9,709 nt of DNA. Origin: Syntrophomonadaceae bacterium (GTDB taxonomy: Bacteria > Bacillota > Syntrophomonadia > Syntrophomonadales > Syntrophomonadaceae). Below are positions 6,781-9,709 of the stretch, in pieces. The stretch covers positions 1 to 9,709 of the forward strand of contig JAQVWB010000061.1 in assembly GCA_028698695.1 (NCBI GenBank). Direction: 5' to 3'. The notes beneath the pieces are model-generated. The model ran no database searches. It saw nothing but the letters and a program-made list of their open reading frames with translations, and was not told the origin of the DNA. Made by a program: the position numbers and the translations under genes. Position 1 is the stretch's first letter. Every line of letters begins with the position of its first letter.

Positions 6781-6803
6781 CACTTCATGATGAGGTGTAA
6801 TTG

Positions 6804-7310
6804 ATGAGTATTAACATTGTCCTGGTAATATTATGCCTGATTGCTGCTGTTTATGATGTCCGCTGGCGGCGAATACCTAATATGCTGGTATTGACTGGTA
6901 TCATAATCGGTCTGCTTTATAATTCCCTGCAGGGGGGAGGCCCGGCTTTTTTAATTGCCCTGCTAGGTTTGGGATTGGGTATTGCTCTGTTGTTAATTCC
7001 TTTTATATTAGGAGGTATGGGGGCTGGCGATGTTAAACTGCTGGGCATGATCGGAGCTTTAATGGGTCCGGTTTTTGTAGTTAATACCTTTTTATGGACG
7101 GCACTTTGGGGAGGTGGTATGGCTTTAGCGTATCTGGCTTTGGATGGCAGGTTGTGGCTGCTGGTGGTACAGGTAGCAGGAAATTATTATCCTCCCATAC
7201 TGACAAAGGTCTCACCGTCAAATAAGCCGCATCATCATAAAGTATTGATGCCTTACGGTATGGCAATCTGTCTGGGGGCTTTAAGCAGTATGTTTTGGAT
7301 GTGGTGGTAA
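6804..7310 (+). CDS. cpaA: Prepilin peptidase, CpaA/TadV family (A24)
   Basis: A 168-residue inner-membrane aspartic protease that cleaves the leader from Flp prepilin and probably from TadE-like pseudopilins. Both catalytic aspartates of peptidase family A24 are visible: Asp18 in AVYDVRWRRIPN, and Asp76 in the GAGDVK motif (73-78). Hydrophobic segments run at about 2-17, 27-43, 48-70, 80-105 and 150-168. It lacks the N-terminal methyltransferase domain of the PilD type, as usual for CpaA/TadV. ATG 6804 is preferred to TTG 6801, because GAGGTG (6792-6797) is 6 bases from the ATG but only 3 from the TTG. It follows the pilin gene after the attenuator hairpin and ends 2 bp before the next gene. 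Confidence 0.93.
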   Translation: MSINIVLVILCLIAAVYDVRWRRIPNMLVLTGIIIGLLYNSLQGGGPAFLIALLGLGLGIALLLIPFILGGMGAGDVKLLGMIGALMGPVFVVNTFLWTALWGGGMALAYLALDGRLWLLVVQVAGNYYPPILTKVSPSNKPHHHKVLMPYGMAICLGALSSMFWMWW

Positions 7311-7312
7311 TT

Positions 7313-7717
7313 ATGAAGAAGTACTTATACAAAGCAATAAAGAAACAGGAAGCTCAGGCTATGGTAGAAATGGCGATGGTTTTGCCAATCCTGTTATTGC
7401 TTTTTATGGGTATTTTTGAGGTTGGCCGTATTATGGGAGCTTATATGATAATAAGTGATTTGGCCCGTGATGGAGTTCGTCATGGCGTAGTCGGCTATTC
7501 GGATCAGCAAATCGTGGAGTTGATTAATAACCAGCGTATCTGGTTGGATGCGGGCCGGATGGAGATTGATATAAACACCATATCCGGAGAAAGAAGGCGG
7601 GGAGAACCGTTGGAGGTAACAGTACGCTATTCGCTTCCGCTGGTAGCGCCATTTATATCGGCTATAATCACCAATCCCTTTCCTTTGGAAAGCCATTGTT
7701 ACATGCGAATTGAATGA
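7313..7717 (+). CDS. tadE: TadE-like pseudopilin
   Basis: A 134-residue protein of the TadE-like family, a minor pilin-like component of Tad pili. After a short basic start (MKKYLYKAIKK) comes the family signature AMVEMAMVLPILLLLFMG (16-33), with the conserved Glu19 before the single membrane helix (about 20-42) and FEVGR (35-39) after it. The remainder (about 45-134) is the extracytoplasmic region. In TadE proteins the leader before this helix is thought to be removed by the CpaA/TadV peptidase. ATG 7313 was chosen; an in-frame ATG at 7295 would overlap cpaA by 16 bp and has no ribosome binding site. The gene starts 2 bp after the cpaA stop, so translation is probably coupled. Confidence 0.85.
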   Translation: MKKYLYKAIKKQEAQAMVEMAMVLPILLLLFMGIFEVGRIMGAYMIISDLARDGVRHGVVGYSDQQIVELINNQRIWLDAGRMEIDINTISGERRRGEPLEVTVRYSLPLVAPFISAIITNPFPLESHCYMRIE

Positions 7718-7729
7718 GGTGATGGTGCT

Positions 7730-8647
7730 ATGAGGTTATTTGGAAAAGTTGCTAATGAAAAGGGAAATGTATTGGCTATGACAGCCATGGCGATGGTGTT
7801 TTTACTTGGTTGTGCAGCTATATCATTGGATGTAGGTCTGTTATATATTGAACGGGTACGAATTGTTAATGCCATTGACAGTGCAGTATTGGCAGGAGTT
7901 CAACATCTGCCGAATAGGCCCGAACTGGCTTTACAGACTGCTGCCAGTTATGCACAGATGAATGATCTGCAGGTTGATGAATTTCAATTTCAATTAAGTG
8001 ATAGCAATTTTTCATTAACCGGGCAGGCTGAGCGGGAAGTACCCTTGCATTTTGCCCGGATATTTAATCAGGAATTGGGATTGGTAAAAGCCCGGGCATC
8101 AGCTCGGGTAGCTTCGACTTCAGCAGTAAATGGGGTTGTGCCTTTCGGAGTATCAGAAGGTAATTACCAATTTGGAGATTTGGTGATATTAAAGCGGGGT
8201 GCGGGCAGTTTCATTTCTCCTGGGTGGTATGGATGTCTGGCGCTGGGGGGCACCGGGGCAGATATATATGAAAAAAATATTAAATTTTGTTATAACGACA
8301 GGGTATCGATTGGCGATTTTATCCCCATTGAGACCGGTAATATGTCCGGGCCTACTACTTTCGGCATTAAATATCGGATTGATAATTGTCAACATACTCC
8401 CCGTTGTACGATTAATTCTTTTGTAGATGGATGCAGCCGAATTTTAATAGTACCTATAGTAAGAGTATCTGAACCTGATTCGGGTTCAGTTCAGGTAGTA
8501 AACTTCGCAGCTTTCTTAGCCAGCAATTATATAGGCAACGGCAATGAAAATGCGGTGGAGGGTGCGTTTGTTCGTTATGTGGTTCCCGGTGAAATTGATG
8601 ACCGCATCAGTGGTTACGGATTATACAGTTCTTATCTATATGAATAG
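7730..8647 (+). CDS. tadG: TadG-like Flp pilus assembly protein
   Basis: A 305-residue membrane-anchored protein of the TadE/TadG-like pilus-assembly family. The N-terminus has the typical EKGNVLAMTAMAMV start (10-23), a single membrane helix (about 15-38), then DVGLLYIERVRIVNAIDSAV (34-53) and LAGVQHL (54-60), the conserved 'aqnAaDaAALAGA'-like segment. The rest is extracytoplasmic and matches the Firmicute version, with LALGGTGADIYEKNI and, further on, GNMSGPTTFGI and ILIVPIVRV. It has five cysteines in the outer region, two of them in DNCQHTPRC, an odd number. No von Willebrand A domain is visible, unlike long proteobacterial TadG. The start has a GAGGTGATG site and the gap to tadE is 12 bp. 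Its exact job in the pilus is not settled; anchoring or minor-subunit roles are proposed for the family. Confidence 0.82.
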   Translation: MRLFGKVANEKGNVLAMTAMAMVFLLGCAAISLDVGLLYIERVRIVNAIDSAVLAGVQHLPNRPELALQTAASYAQMNDLQVDEFQFQLSDSNFSLTGQAEREVPLHFARIFNQELGLVKARASARVASTSAVNGVVPFGVSEGNYQFGDLVILKRGAGSFISPGWYGCLALGGTGADIYEKNIKFCYNDRVSIGDFIPIETGNMSGPTTFGIKYRIDNCQHTPRCTINSFVDGCSRILIVPIVRVSEPDSGSVQVVNFAAFLASNYIGNGNENAVEGAFVRYVVPGEIDDRISGYGLYSSYLYE

Positions 8648-8660
8648 GGGAGGGATTTAA

Positions 8661-9401
8661 TTGTTGAAGAGCAGCCGTAAATACTGGGTAATTGCATTGG
8701 TTTGTGGTTTGGCAGCAGCCTTGCTATTTAATATTTATATTCAACAGGTAAAAACCAAATATGAACCTGATGATCTGGTGGATGTTATCAGAGCCAATGT
8801 GGATATATCACGCGACTCGTTAATTACCAGGGATATGATTGAAACCGTACAATTGCCCGGAAAGTATGTTCACCACGATGCAATTCAAGTGTCTCAGGAT
8901 GTAGTTGGTAAAATTACCTGCAGCGATATCAGCAGCGGGGAAATCCTTCTATACTCCAAGCTGGCAGACAGCAAGGCCGGAGAACAACGACTGGCCTATA
9001 AAATCCCCCAGGATAAACGGGCAGTAACCATTGGAACTGACAGTATTACCGGCGTAGCCGGTTATTTGCAGAAAGGTGACCGCGTAGATGTATTTGCCAC
9101 AATTGATATAGAACAATCGTCCAGCGGCTCCATACCGTATACAGTACTGGCTTTGCAGGATATATTGATTTTAGAAACCGGTTCAGCGGCTGAACTTGAC
9201 CAGAAAAGTGAAACGGTTAAGCGTACTATTACGCTGGCAGTTGCTCCTCAGCAAGCATTACCGCTTATTTTAGCCTCAGAGCGTGGCACAGTTAGATTAG
9301 CACTACGTTCCCCGATAGATAAAAACCTGGCTACACTGACACCTTTCCAGAAGAATGATTTGTTGTATCTTGCTCCAGCTCAACCAACCGTACAGGAATA
9401 G
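8661..9401 (+). CDS. cpaB: Flp pilus assembly protein CpaB (RcpC)
   Basis: A 246-residue CpaB/RcpC-family protein with one N-terminal membrane helix (about 8-27) and an extracytoplasmic body. A SAF domain spans about 41-103 (VIRANVDISRDSLITRDMI, then SSGEILLYSKL), followed by the RcpC/CpaB domain with its hallmark VAGYLQKGDRVDVFATI (132-148) and the LAVAPQQALPLILASERGTVRLALR segment (residues 192-216, given here in part: LAVAPQQALPL...GTVRLALR). The start is TTG 8661 (or TTG 8664), preceded by AGGGGAGGG with 6-base spacing. In diderm bacteria CpaB works with the CpaC secretin; here no cpaC follows, as in monoderm Tad clusters, where CpaB may act in the cell wall. It sits 13 bp after tadG and 12 bp before the next gene. 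Confidence 0.92.
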   Translation: MLKSSRKYWVIALVCGLAAALLFNIYIQQVKTKYEPDDLVDVIRANVDISRDSLITRDMIETVQLPGKYVHHDAIQVSQDVVGKITCSDISSGEILLYSKLADSKAGEQRLAYKIPQDKRAVTIGTDSITGVAGYLQKGDRVDVFATIDIEQSSSGSIPYTVLALQDILILETGSAAELDQKSETVKRTITLAVAPQQALPLILASERGTVRLALRSPIDKNLATLTPFQKNDLLYLAPAQPTVQE

Positions 9402-9413
9402 GGGTAATAAATT

Positions 9414-9709
9414 ATGAAGAAGATAAAACTGCTGTTGGCAGATGATAATGAATATACCCGAACCAGCATTCGTCAGCTTTTGGAACTGGATGATGCCATC
9501 GATATAGTTGCAGAAGCGTGCAACGGAGTAGAGGTTATAGAAAAGGTGGAAGCTCTTAATCCGGAAATAGTATTAATGGATGTAAATATGCCGACCATGG
9601 ATGGCATAGAAACTACGCGGGAATTGACGATTAAATATCCACAGGCAGCAGTTATACTTATCTCTATTAATGATGAAATTCAACATTTTAGACGGGCCAT
9701 GTTGGCGGG
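9414..9709 (+). CDS. cpaE: Receiver-domain protein, probable N-terminus of CpaE/TadZ (runs off right edge)
   Basis: The first 98 codons of a protein that begins with a CheY-like receiver domain: acidic pair Asp10-Asp11 (LLLADDN), phosphoacceptor Asp56 in VLMDVNMPTMDG (53-64) and the conserved Ser84 in ILISIND. The switch lysine would lie beyond the edge. The ending, RRAMLAG, matches from memory the receiver of CpaE-like proteins of Firmicutes and Chloroflexi, in which a MinD-like ATPase domain follows and places the pilus machine in the cell. Its position right after cpaB supports this. A stand-alone response regulator, for example for the pilus operon, is the alternative; the next few hundred bases would decide. 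ATG 9414 follows AGGGG with about 9-base spacing. Confidence 0.8.
   Translation, partial: MKKIKLLLADDNEYTRTSIRQLLELDDAIDIVAEACNGVEVIEKVEALNPEIVLMDVNMPTMDGIETTRELTIKYPQAAVILISINDEIQHFRRAMLA

Overview
The window looks like chromosomal DNA of a low-to-mid GC, monoderm-type Firmicute, most likely a clostridial lineage such as the Syntrophomonas group. This is inferred from strong AGGAGG-type ribosome binding sites, TTG/GTG starts, a YitT-family membrane protein, a YpsC-type methyltransferase and a Tad pilus cluster with no secretin gene in the part visible. The taxon cannot be fixed from the sequence alone.

Left half (1-5271, minus strand). Read in transcription order from the right: a THUMP-domain rRNA methyltransferase with its own promoter and terminator; a mannose-1-phosphate guanylyltransferase (manC) with a 5' region holding two inverted repeats, closed by a clear intrinsic terminator; then a phosphomannomutase/phosphoglucomutase (manB), a family-4-type glycosyltransferase, and the first 40 codons of a third gene that overlaps the glycosyltransferase and runs off the left edge. 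ManB and ManC together make GDP-mannose from mannose-6-phosphate. The glycosyltransferase and its overlapping partner are probable users of that or a related sugar nucleotide, so the block reads as a small mannose-glycan module.

Centre (5272-6526). A divergent intergenic region with a good SigA-like promoter for the methyltransferase is followed by yitT on the plus strand. Then comes a 226-bp AT-rich gap with a 16-bp palindrome built on an 8-bp tandem repeat, a second small inverted repeat and a weak promoter candidate. This gap is the control region of the pilus genes.

Right half (6527-9709, plus strand). This is the start of a Tad/Flp (type IVb/IVc-like) pilus operon: Flp pilin, an imperfect terminator or attenuator, prepilin peptidase CpaA/TadV, TadE-like pseudopilin, TadG-like protein, CpaB, and the start of a receiver-domain protein that fits the N-terminus of a CpaE/TadZ localisation ATPase. 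Genes after the hairpin are tightly packed (gaps of 2-13 bp). The motor ATPase (cpaF/tadA) and platform genes (tadB, tadC) should lie just beyond the right edge.

I see no mobile element, CRISPR array, tRNA or rRNA. No gene-free stretch exceeds 300 bp. I did not find a clearly new system; the most unusual items are the overlapping glycosyltransferase pair, the palindrome upstream of the pilin, and the receiver domain with an intact phosphoacceptor at the CpaE position.
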